A DNA stretch of 64,000 bases from Syntrophomonadaceae bacterium (GTDB taxonomy: Bacteria > Bacillota > Dethiobacteria > DTU022): the NCBI GenBank assembly GCA_007119965.1, contig SKOR01000034.1, positions 1 to 64,000 of the forward strand. The letters run 5' to 3'. The position numbers and the translations under genes are program-made. The notes beneath the pieces were generated by a model. It was not told the origin of the DNA and searched no databases. It was given only the letters and a program-made list of their open reading frames with translations. Positions 44,099-52,549 of this stretch are shown piece after piece (within the stretch, counting starts at the first letter, position 1; the number at the start of each line of letters is the position of its first letter).

Positions 44099-45730
44099 CT
44101 ACGATTTCTTATGCTTATCCTCTTCCTCTTTTACAAGCTCTCGTCGCAAAATCTTTCCTATAGCGCTCCTGGGCAGTTCCCGGCGGAATTCCAACTGACG
44201 GGGCACTTTGTACCTGGCCAGCCTTTCCCTGCAAAATTCAAGGATTTCTTCTTCTGTTGCCTCGGCCCCCTCTTTTACCACTACATATGCCTTAAGGATT
44301 TCTCCATAATAAGCATCGGTGACTCCCGCAGTAACCGCATCAGCTATTTTAGGATGTTCGTAAAGCACTTCATCAACTTCCCGCGGGTATACATTATAGC
44401 CGCTGGTTAAAACCATGTCCTTCTTGCGGTCTACGATATAGAAATAACCGTCTTCGTCCATTTTTGCTATATCACCGGTATACAGCCAGCCATCCCGAAG
44501 GGTTTCAGCTGTTTCTTCAGGACGGTTCCAGTAACCCTTCATTACCTGCGGCCCTTTTATGATCAACTCACCTTCTTCACCGGGAGACAGTTCCCTGGTT
44601 CCCTTTTCCATATCCACGATCTTACAGTCGGTATCCGGGTATGGTATACCTATACTGCCCGCCTTGCGCTTCCCCCTGAAAGGATTAGAGTGAGTAACCG
44701 GCGAGGCTTCCGACAAGCCGAAGCCTTCCAGCAGTTTTGAACCGGTGCGCTGCTCAAAGATTTTCATGGTTTCCAAGGGCATGGGGGCTGCCCCGCTGTT
44801 ACATACTTCGACGGCATCGATGTTATATTTATCAGCGTCGGGGTGGTTGGCTATAGCCGTATAGATGGTCGGTACGGCAGGGAAAAGAGCGGGACGGTAC
44901 TGTTTGATCATTTCCAAAATCAGGTCAACATCAAAACGGGGGATCAAAACCTGTCCGGACGGAAGAGTTAACCCTGTATTCATAGCGCAGGTCATCCCAT
45001 AAGAGTGGAAAAAGGGAAGAATAGCCACACCATAAACTTGATTAACCTGTTCCCCGAAATTTTCATCCAGCCACTCCCTGATCCATTCTTTTATCTGAAA
45101 TACATTGCTTACCAGGTTAAAATGCGTCAGCATAGCTGCCTTTGGTATACCGGTAGTCCCACCGGTGTATTGAAAAACTGCAACATCCTCAATGGGGTTT
45201 ATCTTCTCCACCGACAAACCCGGCGCAGATTTTTCCAGCAGTTCTTCAAAATAGTAGTTGTCCCCCTCCACGTCCATCCACATCAGGCGGGCAACTATTA
45301 CGCTTTCTACTTTCACCCTGTCGCGCACATCCTGAAAAGAATTGAACACTAGGTCTGCCCCGATAAAAACCCTGGCTTCCGAATCATTTAAAATAATTTC
45401 CAATTCCCGCGGCGTATAAAGAGGATTAACCTGAACAACAATTGCACCTAGCTTCATGCAGGCATAGTAAGCATATACATACTGGGGACAGTTGGGGAGC
45501 ATAAGCGCTACCCGGTCACCTTTTTTAACGCCCAGGCCGGCCAGGGCAGAAGCCGTGCGGTCAATCTTTTCATGCATCTCCCTGAAAGATATTTCGCTGC
45601 CCATAAATACCAGCGCTATCAGATCAGGGTAGTCCCCGGTACAACATACCAGGTAATCGTAGAGTGATATCTCCGGGTACTCTAAATTCCGGCGAACCGG
45701 GTAATTCTCTAGCCATAGCTTCTTACTCAC
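44099..45730 (-). CDS. Acyl-CoA ligase (FadD-like, AMP-forming), paralog 1
   Basis: A 543-aa ANL-superfamily enzyme that activates carboxylic acids, probably medium- to long-chain fatty acids, with ATP and CoA. The AMP motif is YTGGTTGIPKAAMLTH; GFGLSEASP is the A5 motif; GWLYTGDIAKMDEDGYFYIVDRKKD the hinge region; the catalytic lysine is in SAIGKILRREL. It starts with GTG 45730 behind GGGGGG. A close paralog lies at 49625-51340. Between hbd and an MFS gene on the same strand, with about 145 bp to hbd. Confidence 0.92.
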   Translation of the reverse strand: MSKKLWLENYPVRRNLEYPEISLYDYLVCCTGDYPDLIALVFMGSEISFREMHEKIDRTASALAGLGVKKGDRVALMLPNCPQYVYAYYACMKLGAIVVQVNPLYTPRELEIILNDSEARVFIGADLVFNSFQDVRDRVKVESVIVARLMWMDVEGDNYYFEELLEKSAPGLSVEKINPIEDVAVFQYTGGTTGIPKAAMLTHFNLVSNVFQIKEWIREWLDENFGEQVNQVYGVAILPFFHSYGMTCAMNTGLTLPSGQVLIPRFDVDLILEMIKQYRPALFPAVPTIYTAIANHPDADKYNIDAVEVCNSGAAPMPLETMKIFEQRTGSKLLEGFGLSEASPVTHSNPFRGKRKAGSIGIPYPDTDCKIVDMEKGTRELSPGEEGELIIKGPQVMKGYWNRPEETAETLRDGWLYTGDIAKMDEDGYFYIVDRKKDMVLTSGYNVYPREVDEVLYEHPKIADAVTAGVTDAYYGEILKAYVVVKEGAEATEEEILEFCRERLARYKVPRQLEFRRELPRSAIGKILRRELVKEEEDKHKKS

Positions 45731-45919
45731 TTTGCATCCCCCCCATTATAATTTTTGCAGCAGGGCCGCTATCAACTCAGGTTAATCTTTTTAACAGACT
45801 TGCTTTTCTGCCCTCCTCCCAAGCATCAGGAAAGCGATCCGGAAACATAGTTAAACTATTCTGTTATTTCAATAATATCATACTTTTTACCGGAGGACTA
45901 AAATTGTATGAAAATACAA

Positions 45920-45952
45920 CCGGGGAACGGGAAACAACTTCCCGTTCCCCGG
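45920..45952 (-). terminator. Terminator of the 46040-47272 MFS gene
   Basis: CCGGGGAACGGGA (45920-45932) and its exact complement (45940-45952) form a 13-bp GC-rich stem. Read on the minus strand it is followed by TTGTATTTT. It lies in the 309-bp gap upstream of the acyl-CoA ligase; the remainder holds a TATAAT near the ligase start and nothing else that I recognise. Confidence 0.85.
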
Positions 45953-46039
45953 ATAATCTGCCAATTACTGGCATATTATCTGAAGCAAGCCCCTGCTCTC
46001 TAACTCTTACGCCTCCGGCAGCCCGGGCGTCACTGCTAT

Positions 46040-47272
46040 CTACGAATAATTCTCCGGGATAAACCTGCGAAAAGCGACTGTACCCATTAATCCGAAGAGC
46101 AGGATTGCGACGCCGGCAATGATAAAAGAATAGGACAGGCCCAGGTTTTCAGTAATGGCGCCGAACAGGATCGGCGTTACAAGGTGCGACATGGTCCAGA
46201 AGTTTGTAGTAAAAGCCATCGCGGAACCCCGGTTTTCTTCTGTGCTGTATTTGCTGGTCAGGCTTTGAAACAGAATGCTCGATATACCCGAACCGAGCCC
46301 GGTAAATATAATAATCACAGCCAGTATTTCGGCTGCCTCGAACATCTGTGTGATAATCAGGGTAACGCCAACCAAAACCATGCTGACAGTATATGAAATG
46401 GTTAAACTGATCCGATCTAAAAACCTGGCGATTACCAGCCCGGCAAAAATAGTCCCAACCGCTTTCAAAGAGGTGATTACCCCGATAATGCCTTCCTGGA
46501 TACCCAGGGAATCTAAATAGACCGGGTAGAATGAACCAACCAGGCTGAGCGGAAGAGCAGCCGTAAAAGCGCATATGCCTGCCAGGTAGAGCGGCTTATG
46601 CCTCGCTACCCTGCCTATATTTTTAAATCCGGCACTGATAGTTTCCCTCGATTTCGAACGGGTCAGATCGGGCAAAATAAAACATAAACAAAAGCTGACC
46701 GTGCCGATAATTACCAGGCAGGTAAAGGCCATAGAGAACCCAAACCACTGTGTTAAATAACCGGCCATAACAAGGCCCAGGATCGCCCCAAAAGCAGTTG
46801 CTCCTTCAAATAAGCCGAATACTTTATTTAACCGGCCCTTAACTTCCGGCAGCTTCGAAAGGTAGGTCTGTGCAGTACTCCAGAACAAACCGCGGGATAT
46901 ACTCAGTAAAATTTGCGCGACATAGAGGTACACAAGAGTTTCACTGCTCATGAAAACGATTCCGGCAAGAGCAATGGCCAGAAAACTGGCCATGAGAATT
47001 CTTTTTTCGCCGAAGTAATTGTTTATTATACCCCCGATAACCCGAATCCCTAACTGCAGGATAACGGGCAGGGATATTAAAAATGCAAGGCTCAAAGGAG
47101 GCATCTGCAGGGTGATCGCATACAGCGGAACGAGAAGGACGGCCATTTGCATAGCTATACTGTAAATAATTCCGGCAACGAGAATTATATACAGGTTTGC
47201 CGGCGATACGATCGGGTAACTAACTTCTTTGGCTGCATTAAGCTGCTTGGTCGGCTTTTGGGCATTTTTCAT
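46040..47272 (-). CDS. MFS transporter
   Basis: A 410-aa carrier with twelve hydrophobic segments (MFS_1 type). The loop between helices 2 and 3 reads GGIINNYFGEKRILM, a variant of the MFS motif A. GLFEGATAFGAILGLVMAGY marks helices 4-5. The substrate is not evident; the pattern resembles drug or metabolite exporters. It ends at a strong terminator; its start lies 200 bp from the divergent c-di-GMP operon promoter. Confidence 0.83.
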   Translation of the reverse strand: MKNAQKPTKQLNAAKEVSYPIVSPANLYIILVAGIIYSIAMQMAVLLVPLYAITLQMPPLSLAFLISLPVILQLGIRVIGGIINNYFGEKRILMASFLAIALAGIVFMSSETLVYLYVAQILLSISRGLFWSTAQTYLSKLPEVKGRLNKVFGLFEGATAFGAILGLVMAGYLTQWFGFSMAFTCLVIIGTVSFCLCFILPDLTRSKSRETISAGFKNIGRVARHKPLYLAGICAFTAALPLSLVGSFYPVYLDSLGIQEGIIGVITSLKAVGTIFAGLVIARFLDRISLTISYTVSMVLVGVTLIITQMFEAAEILAVIIIFTGLGSGISSILFQSLTSKYSTEENRGSAMAFTTNFWTMSHLVTPILFGAITENLGLSYSFIIAGVAILLFGLMGTVAFRRFIPENYS

Positions 47273-47471
47273 AGATGTTAATAGGACCTCTCTTGTTCGA
47301 TATTTTTACTCAGGATCTGGATATGTAGCTGCTGCAGTTAAAATACAGGGGCCAATCCAGGCATATCTCTAACCTTTGTCACGATAGATTCTTCCACTTC
47401 GACCCCGGTTTTACCTTCTCAAAACCCGGTCCGGTGACGCCCTCTGATATAAAGTTAATATTTATTCAAGA

Positions 47472-47500
47472 TTGACATAATTGTCTGCAGTGGATATACT
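47472..47500 (+). promoter_or_regulatory. Near-consensus sigma-A promoter of the c-di-GMP riboswitch operon
   Basis: TTGACA (47472-47477, perfect -35), 17-base spacer, TATACT (47495-47500, 5/6 -10). Transcription would start about 20-25 bases before the riboswitch aptamer. Confidence 0.85.
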
Positions 47501-47529
47501 ATACGTGTAATAAACATATTTGTAGAGCC

Positions 47530-47616
47530 CAATTGATAATGGCAAACCTGCCGAAAGGCAGGGGCGCAAAGCCAAGGGTCTAAAGTTTGCAAAAACTATG
47601 ACAGCCTAGCTTCCAA
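47530..47616 (+). promoter_or_regulatory. Cyclic-di-GMP-I riboswitch (GEMM-I)
   Basis: The sequence reads ATTGATAATGGCAAACC, then a GAAA-tetraloop hairpin (CTGCC GAAA GGCAG), GGGCGCAAAGCC, GGGTCTAA and, after a variable stem, ATGACAGCCTAGCTTCC. The GGCAAACC, GAAA, GCGCAAAGCC and GACAGCC blocks are the GEMM-I consensus as found in clostridia. Downstream TGGGCT (47619-47624) followed by ATTTTT can pair with AGCCCA at 47526-47531 or with AGCCT at 47603-47607, so it probably forms the switching element. Whether c-di-GMP turns the operon on or off cannot be told. Confidence 0.92.
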
Positions 47617-47688
47617 AATGGGCTATTTTTGTATCCAGTCAACAGGTTACAAAGAGACTTTCTTTCGGTAAAAAAATAAATGGTTATT

Positions 47689-47832
47689 ATGAAACGAGTG
47701 ATGTTGATTATGGCAATTAAGAGCATGGCCAGAAGCGGTGGCTGTGCCGGGAAACAACTCCGTTTACGGGCAGGAGAAGTTGTTTGTGCAGCAAATGAGC
47801 TTCGGGCAGTTAAAAATTATATTACCGCATAA
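47689..47832 (+). CDS. Possible small ORF (47 aa) in the riboswitch leader
   Basis: An open frame MKRVMLIMAIKSMARSGG... runs to a TAA 26 bp before the MORN gene. It contains two cysteines and a basic, mildly amphipathic composition. No good ribosome site precedes the first ATG; the fourth internal Met has only a weak one. It may be a leader peptide or chance. Listed because it fills most of an otherwise unexplained 230-nt leader. Confidence 0.25.
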   Translation: MKRVMLIMAIKSMARSGGCAGKQLRLRAGEVVCAANELRAVKNYITA

Positions 47833-47858
47833 ATACAGCGTTGGAAAGGAGGATAATC

Positions 47859-49427
47859 ATGAGCACAGGAGTTTACTTGTTTCCGGAAGGGCGAAAACAC
47901 CCTAATGAGTGGAACGATGGCAAAAAAGACAGCCAGGGAACAAAGATGTATGCCGACGGAAGCAAGTATGAAGGTGACTTCAAGGCCGGTCTGAAGCATG
48001 GCCGGGGAACAATGAGTTATGCCGACGGAAGAAAATACATCGGTGAATGGGAAAATGATAAACCCTGCGGTCAGGGCATGATCATATGGCCGGATGGAAG
48101 TAAGTATGAAGGCCAGTATAAAAGCGGGAAAAGAAATGGCCAGGGGACATGGACACAAAAGGATGGCGCAAAATACGTAGGTGGCTGGGAAGACGACCGG
48201 CCCGATGGCCAGGGAATTATCTCATGGCCAGATGGAAGAAAATATGTTGGTGAATGGAAAAATGGCAAGAGAAACGGCCAGGGAATTATGACGTTCCTGG
48301 AAGATGGCAGGTATGTTGGCAAACACCTTGGTGAATGGAAAAATGGCAAGAGAAATGGCCAGGGAACTATGATTTATGCCAATAGCACCAAGTTTTTTTG
48401 TGAGTGGAAAGATGGCCGGAGATGCGCCGAACAGTTGTGGTTGCAATCGGAAAACAGCGAACAGGATAGTGCATTAAGTAGCGACCAGCCAAACGAGCTG
48501 GGAATAGTAACCTGGCAAAACGGCCGAAGGTATGCAGGCGAATGGAAAGACGGCAAGAAACACGGCGAAGGTGTAATGATCTACGCTGATGGGAAAAAAT
48601 ATATCGGCGAATGGAAAGAAGACAGGATCCACGGCCAGGGCATTATGCTCTATGCAAACGGCCTTAAATATATCGGCGAAAGATATGAGGGCAAGAGGCA
48701 CGGCCAGGGCACCATGTTTTATGCAGACGGAAGTATATTTATCGGTGCCTGGAAAGAAGACAAGACAGACGGTCCGGGAACAATGATTTCTGCAGATGGA
48801 AACAAGGTTACCGGTGAATGGAAAGACAATGAGATTCAGCCCCGTTTTGTCGCGGCATCACCCGCGGAAGAGGTACAGAAACCTGTAGAAGCGATAGAGA
48901 AAGCCCTGCAGCCTGAAGTCCCCATCGCATCAACTGAACCGCAGCAGCCCGCCGGAGAAGAAAAAATTACGGTAGACGTAAAGTATATTACCCCGCAAAC
49001 CGGGCTATCCGCCACCGGCACCGGGAAAGAGGAACAGGCAGCTGAAGAAAAGGTCGCTGCCCCGCAGGCCACTGTTTCCGCTGCTTCCGCCGAAAAACAG
49101 GAACAGCCAGCCGAAGAAAGCGGTCATTCGCTGCAAAACCAGGCTGCGGCTGCAGCGCCGGCAGAAACAGGGGATCTTGTTGAAGGTAGGGGCAACCAGG
49201 CCGAAACTGCGAACCTGGCAGATACAAAACAGGATATCGCCACCGAAGAAGATTATTCTCCTGAACTGGAACTAAAACAGGAAATTGCAGCACTCAAGGA
49301 GCGGCTTGATGAAAAGGAGCAAAAACAGGAAAAATCGCCAGTCAAGCTATTATGGATCTGGAATATTGCCCTTACCACCCTGCTGTTAACAGCCGTACTA
49401 TCCATTTGGTTAATTTTCTTGAGATAA
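47859..49427 (+). CDS. MORN-repeat protein with C-terminal membrane anchor
   Basis: A 522-aa protein. Residues about 15-325 comprise 12-13 MORN repeats of about 23 residues (typical unit KYIGEWKEDRIHGQGIMLYA), one or two degenerate around 180-215. Then comes an Ala/Glu/Pro/Gln-rich linker (about 330-460), a short coiled coil (ELKQEIAALKERLDEKEQKQ) and a terminal hydrophobic helix (about residues 498-520, WIWNIALTTLLLTAVLSIW), with no signal peptide. This predicts a cytoplasmic repeat domain tethered to the membrane by its C-terminus. AAAGGAGG precedes ATG 47859. First clear gene after the c-di-GMP riboswitch. MORN repeats bind lipids or proteins; the function here is unknown. Confidence 0.88.
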   Translation: MSTGVYLFPEGRKHPNEWNDGKKDSQGTKMYADGSKYEGDFKAGLKHGRGTMSYADGRKYIGEWENDKPCGQGMIIWPDGSKYEGQYKSGKRNGQGTWTQKDGAKYVGGWEDDRPDGQGIISWPDGRKYVGEWKNGKRNGQGIMTFLEDGRYVGKHLGEWKNGKRNGQGTMIYANSTKFFCEWKDGRRCAEQLWLQSENSEQDSALSSDQPNELGIVTWQNGRRYAGEWKDGKKHGEGVMIYADGKKYIGEWKEDRIHGQGIMLYANGLKYIGERYEGKRHGQGTMFYADGSIFIGAWKEDKTDGPGTMISADGNKVTGEWKDNEIQPRFVAASPAEEVQKPVEAIEKALQPEVPIASTEPQQPAGEEKITVDVKYITPQTGLSATGTGKEEQAAEEKVAAPQATVSAASAEKQEQPAEESGHSLQNQAAAAAPAETGDLVEGRGNQAETANLADTKQDIATEEDYSPELELKQEIAALKERLDEKEQKQEKSPVKLLWIWNIALTTLLLTAVLSIWLIFLR

Positions 49428-49624
49428 GCACGGCCAGGAACAGAAAAATAAGTGGGCAGCGAAGCTAAACCTGCCCTGAAGTAAGTAAGCATGCGGTCAT
49501 ATACATTAAAGTTGACCTGCCGGTTAAGATAAATCAGCTGTTCGGGCTGCTATAAAAGCTGCATGCATAAATATATCTACGAACTTACTTCCCTCAATCG
49601 TTGATGCATAGGAGGAAACTGGAG

Positions 49625-51340
49625 ATGTCAAAGCAGATGTGGCTGAAAAATTACCCGGTCCAGTGGAACCTGGAATACCCGGAGATTTCACTTTACCGTT
49701 ATTTAAAAGAGAAAACAGCTAAATACAGTGACTTAATTGCCATGATTTTCATGGGAAAAGAGATCACCTTTCAAAAGATGCATGAGAATATCGACAGGTT
49801 TGCCGCCGCCCTGATTGACCTCGGAGTTAAAAAAGGTGACCGGGTAGCGTTAATCATGCCCAACTGTCCCGAATACGTCTATACATACTACGCATGTATG
49901 AAGATAGGTGCAGTTGAAGTGCAGATAGATCCTCTCTACATGCCTGCCGAAGTGGAATTTGCCCTCAAAGACTCCGGGGCAAAAATTGTTGTTGTGGCAG
50001 ATGTGGTTATCGAATCTTTCCAGGCGGTGCGGGAGAATATTACCGCAGGACACGTGATTGTTAACAGGCTCAGCGGGGAATTGCAGCGGCACGAAGAGAA
50101 CCTCTGGTTTGACGAACTTCTGGAAAAATACCCTCCTGAATCTCCCGAAGCAGAGATATCTCCAAAAGACGACATCGCCGTTCTCCAGTACACCGGCGGA
50201 ACAACAGGGATCCCGAAAGCAGCGATGCTGACCCACTACAACCTGATCTGCAATGTTGTTCAGAAAAGGGAATGGTTTTCTGATTGGTTCGAAACCAGGT
50301 ATAGCAACGGCATAACCCAACAGTACGGCCTGGCGATCATGCCATTTTTCCATGCAACAGGCATGACTGCAGTCATGAACTTCGGCCTGACCACCCCTTT
50401 TGGCCTGCTCCTGTCATCACATTTCAGTGTAAAAGCAACCCTGGAACTGATCGACCGTTATTGCCCTGTTTTTTTTATGGGGGTTCCCACTATATTCACC
50501 ACTATCGCTAACCATCCTGATGCCGGCAATCACAACCTGAAAGCGGTTGATATATGGCGCACAGGCGGAGCGCCGATGCCCATTGATGTTATAGAACGCT
50601 TAGAAACCCATAACGGCCTCAAAATTATCGAGGGTTACGGTCTTACCGAGGCTTCGCCGACCACGCATGCCAACCCCTTCAGGGGGATCCGCAAGTTTGG
50701 CAGCATCGGCTTGCCATTTCCGGATACCGATTGCCGCATCGTCGACCTGGAAAATGGAACGAAGGATCTGCCGGCAGGCGTGGAAGGCGAATTAATTATC
50801 AAGGGTCCCCAGGTAATGAAAGGTTACTGGAACCGCCCTGATGAAACAGCTGAAACCCTGCGTGACGGTTGGCTCTATACAGGAGATATAGCCAAAATGG
50901 ATGATGGCGGATACTTTTATATCGTCGGCCGGAAGAAAGACATGATTATAACAGGAGGGCTTAACGTCTTCCCGGGCGAAGTAGACGAGGTCTTTTTCCA
51001 CCATCCGAAAGTTGCCGAGGCTTTAAGTACCGGGATTGCCGACGAATACTATGGCGAAGCGATAAAAACCTACGTCGTGCTCAAAGACGGGGAAAGCTCC
51101 ACAGAAGAGGAACTGCTTGATTACTGCGCCCTGAAACTTGCTGTATACAAGCTGCCGCGGGTTATTGAATTCCGCAGCCAGCTTCCCAAGAGCAATGTGG
51201 GCAAACCCCTGAGGCGAGTCCTGGTAGAAGAAAAAAACAATAAGGAGGCGGCCGGAAAGGAAAGTAAAGTTACCAAGTTTCCGGATTGGGAAGAAGACAT
51301 CTTTAACGAGGAAGATTTTATGGATGCCTTTGATCTTTAA
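49625..51340 (+). CDS. Acyl-CoA ligase (FadD-like, AMP-forming), paralog 2
   Basis: A 571-aa ANL ligase closely related to the one at 44099-45730: both open with NYPV, then NLEYPEISLY, and share YTGGTTGIPKAAMLTH and KGPQVMKGYWNRP. Catalytic lysine is in SNVGKPLRRVL. It differs by a C-terminal extension of about 30 residues that is acidic at its end (NEEDFMDAFDL). ATG 49625 has AGGAGG 9 bases upstream; an in-frame ATG at 49601 lacks a site. It lies 197 bp after the MORN gene and 78 bp before the first small paralog, all on the same strand, so it is likely in the c-di-GMP-controlled unit. Substrate unknown. Confidence 0.9.
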   Translation: MSKQMWLKNYPVQWNLEYPEISLYRYLKEKTAKYSDLIAMIFMGKEITFQKMHENIDRFAAALIDLGVKKGDRVALIMPNCPEYVYTYYACMKIGAVEVQIDPLYMPAEVEFALKDSGAKIVVVADVVIESFQAVRENITAGHVIVNRLSGELQRHEENLWFDELLEKYPPESPEAEISPKDDIAVLQYTGGTTGIPKAAMLTHYNLICNVVQKREWFSDWFETRYSNGITQQYGLAIMPFFHATGMTAVMNFGLTTPFGLLLSSHFSVKATLELIDRYCPVFFMGVPTIFTTIANHPDAGNHNLKAVDIWRTGGAPMPIDVIERLETHNGLKIIEGYGLTEASPTTHANPFRGIRKFGSIGLPFPDTDCRIVDLENGTKDLPAGVEGELIIKGPQVMKGYWNRPDETAETLRDGWLYTGDIAKMDDGGYFYIVGRKKDMIITGGLNVFPGEVDEVFFHHPKVAEALSTGIADEYYGEAIKTYVVLKDGESSTEEELLDYCALKLAVYKLPRVIEFRSQLPKSNVGKPLRRVLVEEKNNKEAAGKESKVTKFPDWEEDIFNEEDFMDAFDL

Positions 51341-51418
51341 GCTGCGTTCATGCCCTGCTGAATACCGGTTACCGGTTTGAGCCGCAGCTCATTATGAAAA
51401 CAAGAAAGGATGAGAAAC

Positions 51419-51793
51419 ATGAGTACACTGATTGACGGCTTTAACGCAATAATTGAAGACCTCAAAACAGACCTGGGCGAAGGGTTTGTAGCGAGCGACA
51501 TATGGCATAGCAGGGACGCCCATTCTCTGGCCGGATATAATTCGCAGCCCAAAGCGGTTGCCCTTTTCAACGAAGTTACCCGCACCCTTGATAAAACACT
51601 GGCCGGCTCAGAATACCCGGCACTGGGCGATTATTACATGGTTCACCTGGAAAACGGACTCCTGGTGGTAGTATCAAAAACTGGCGACTATCAACTCGGA
51701 ATGCTGGTCGACCTTTCAAAAACAACCATGGGGATTCTGATGAGCGTGGTTTTACCGAAATTATTGAAAAACCTGAAGGAAACTGCCCAATAG
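51419..51793 (+). CDS. Small conserved protein, tandem paralog A (possible roadblock-like fold)
   Basis: A 124-aa soluble protein, no signal or membrane segment. It shares with the next two genes the blocks DLGEGFVASDIW (about residues 19-30), a helix LFNEVTRTLDKTL, YPALGDYY and VDLSKTTMGILMSVVLP (about 95-111). The alternation of a beta strand, helix, beta hairpin and C-terminal helix, with a final Gly-x-Leu-helix, is reminiscent of roadblock/LC7 or profilin-like domains, but I cannot prove it. AAAGGATG lies upstream of ATG 51419. Function unknown. Confidence 0.72.
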   Translation: MSTLIDGFNAIIEDLKTDLGEGFVASDIWHSRDAHSLAGYNSQPKAVALFNEVTRTLDKTLAGSEYPALGDYYMVHLENGLLVVVSKTGDYQLGMLVDLSKTTMGILMSVVLPKLLKNLKETAQ

Positions 51794-51892
51794 GTTTTTG
51801 CACGGGGCAGAGAAGCTTAAATGCAATGGGCCGCCCGTGAGGCAACTATTAAAAAACAATGTTAAATATCTTTATCTTGAGGATGATTTAAT

Positions 51893-52426
51893 TTGGATAC
51901 AGACCGTGATAAATTACAATCAACATTTGAAAGTCTCAGCAAAGACCTGGGGGATGGTTTTGTCGCTTCCGAAATCTGGGCGATAGAAGACGGCCAACCC
52001 GTGATTAAAAACCACCGGTATAACAACAACCCCCACGTAGCTCCCCTTTTTAATAAAGTGACGCAGATGCTCTACAAAACACTGGAAAAATCTGATTACC
52101 CCGGACTTGGCAATTATTACCTGATAAGCCTTGACAACCAGCATTTGGCCGTTGTGCTCACAATAGGCAAGTTGCAGCAGTTCGTTTTAATCAACCTTCA
52201 AAAAACACCGATCGGTTTATTAATGAGCGTTGCGCTGCCTAATTTGTTGAGTATCCTGGCAAATGATGAAGCTGGTGTTGAAGACCCTGCCGGACACAAG
52301 CCCGAAGATAACTTTCCGGAAACAGGCAAAACAGACAGTCCGGGCCGGAAGTCCAGCCTGCGGGAAATATTCAGTGCCTTAACCGGCGGCATGTATTACC
52401 CGGATAAACCTGATCAACGGGCATGA
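51893..52426 (+). CDS. Small conserved protein, tandem paralog B with C-terminal extension
   Basis: A 177-aa paralog of the preceding gene. The core (about residues 1-118) has DLGDGFVASEIW, LFNKVTQMLYKTL, YPGLGNYYLISL and LQKTPIGLLMSVALP. It then carries about 55 extra residues, polar and probably disordered, ending near FSALTGGMYYPDKPDQ. The start is TTG 51893 with GAGG 10 bases upstream; no ATG start is available near the conserved N-terminus. Function unknown; presumably co-transcribed with paralogs A and C. Confidence 0.7.
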   Translation: MDTDRDKLQSTFESLSKDLGDGFVASEIWAIEDGQPVIKNHRYNNNPHVAPLFNKVTQMLYKTLEKSDYPGLGNYYLISLDNQHLAVVLTIGKLQQFVLINLQKTPIGLLMSVALPNLLSILANDEAGVEDPAGHKPEDNFPETGKTDSPGRKSSLREIFSALTGGMYYPDKPDQRA

Positions 52427-52549
52427 CAGCTGAACAGTTTTTAAAGTAAATTATTCCCGTTACCGGCTTGCAATGTGAGCCCCTGCTGCCAACTAAGAAA
52501 TAAACTGTTCAGGACAGGGGCTTCTGGCGGCAGAAAGGTGGTGATTCAT

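Noticed and set aside
45664-46062. A 132-codon plus-strand frame across the ligase start, the gap and the MFS end
   Set aside because: It spans the strong terminator at 45920-45952 and overlaps two well-supported genes on the opposite strand; no ribosome site.
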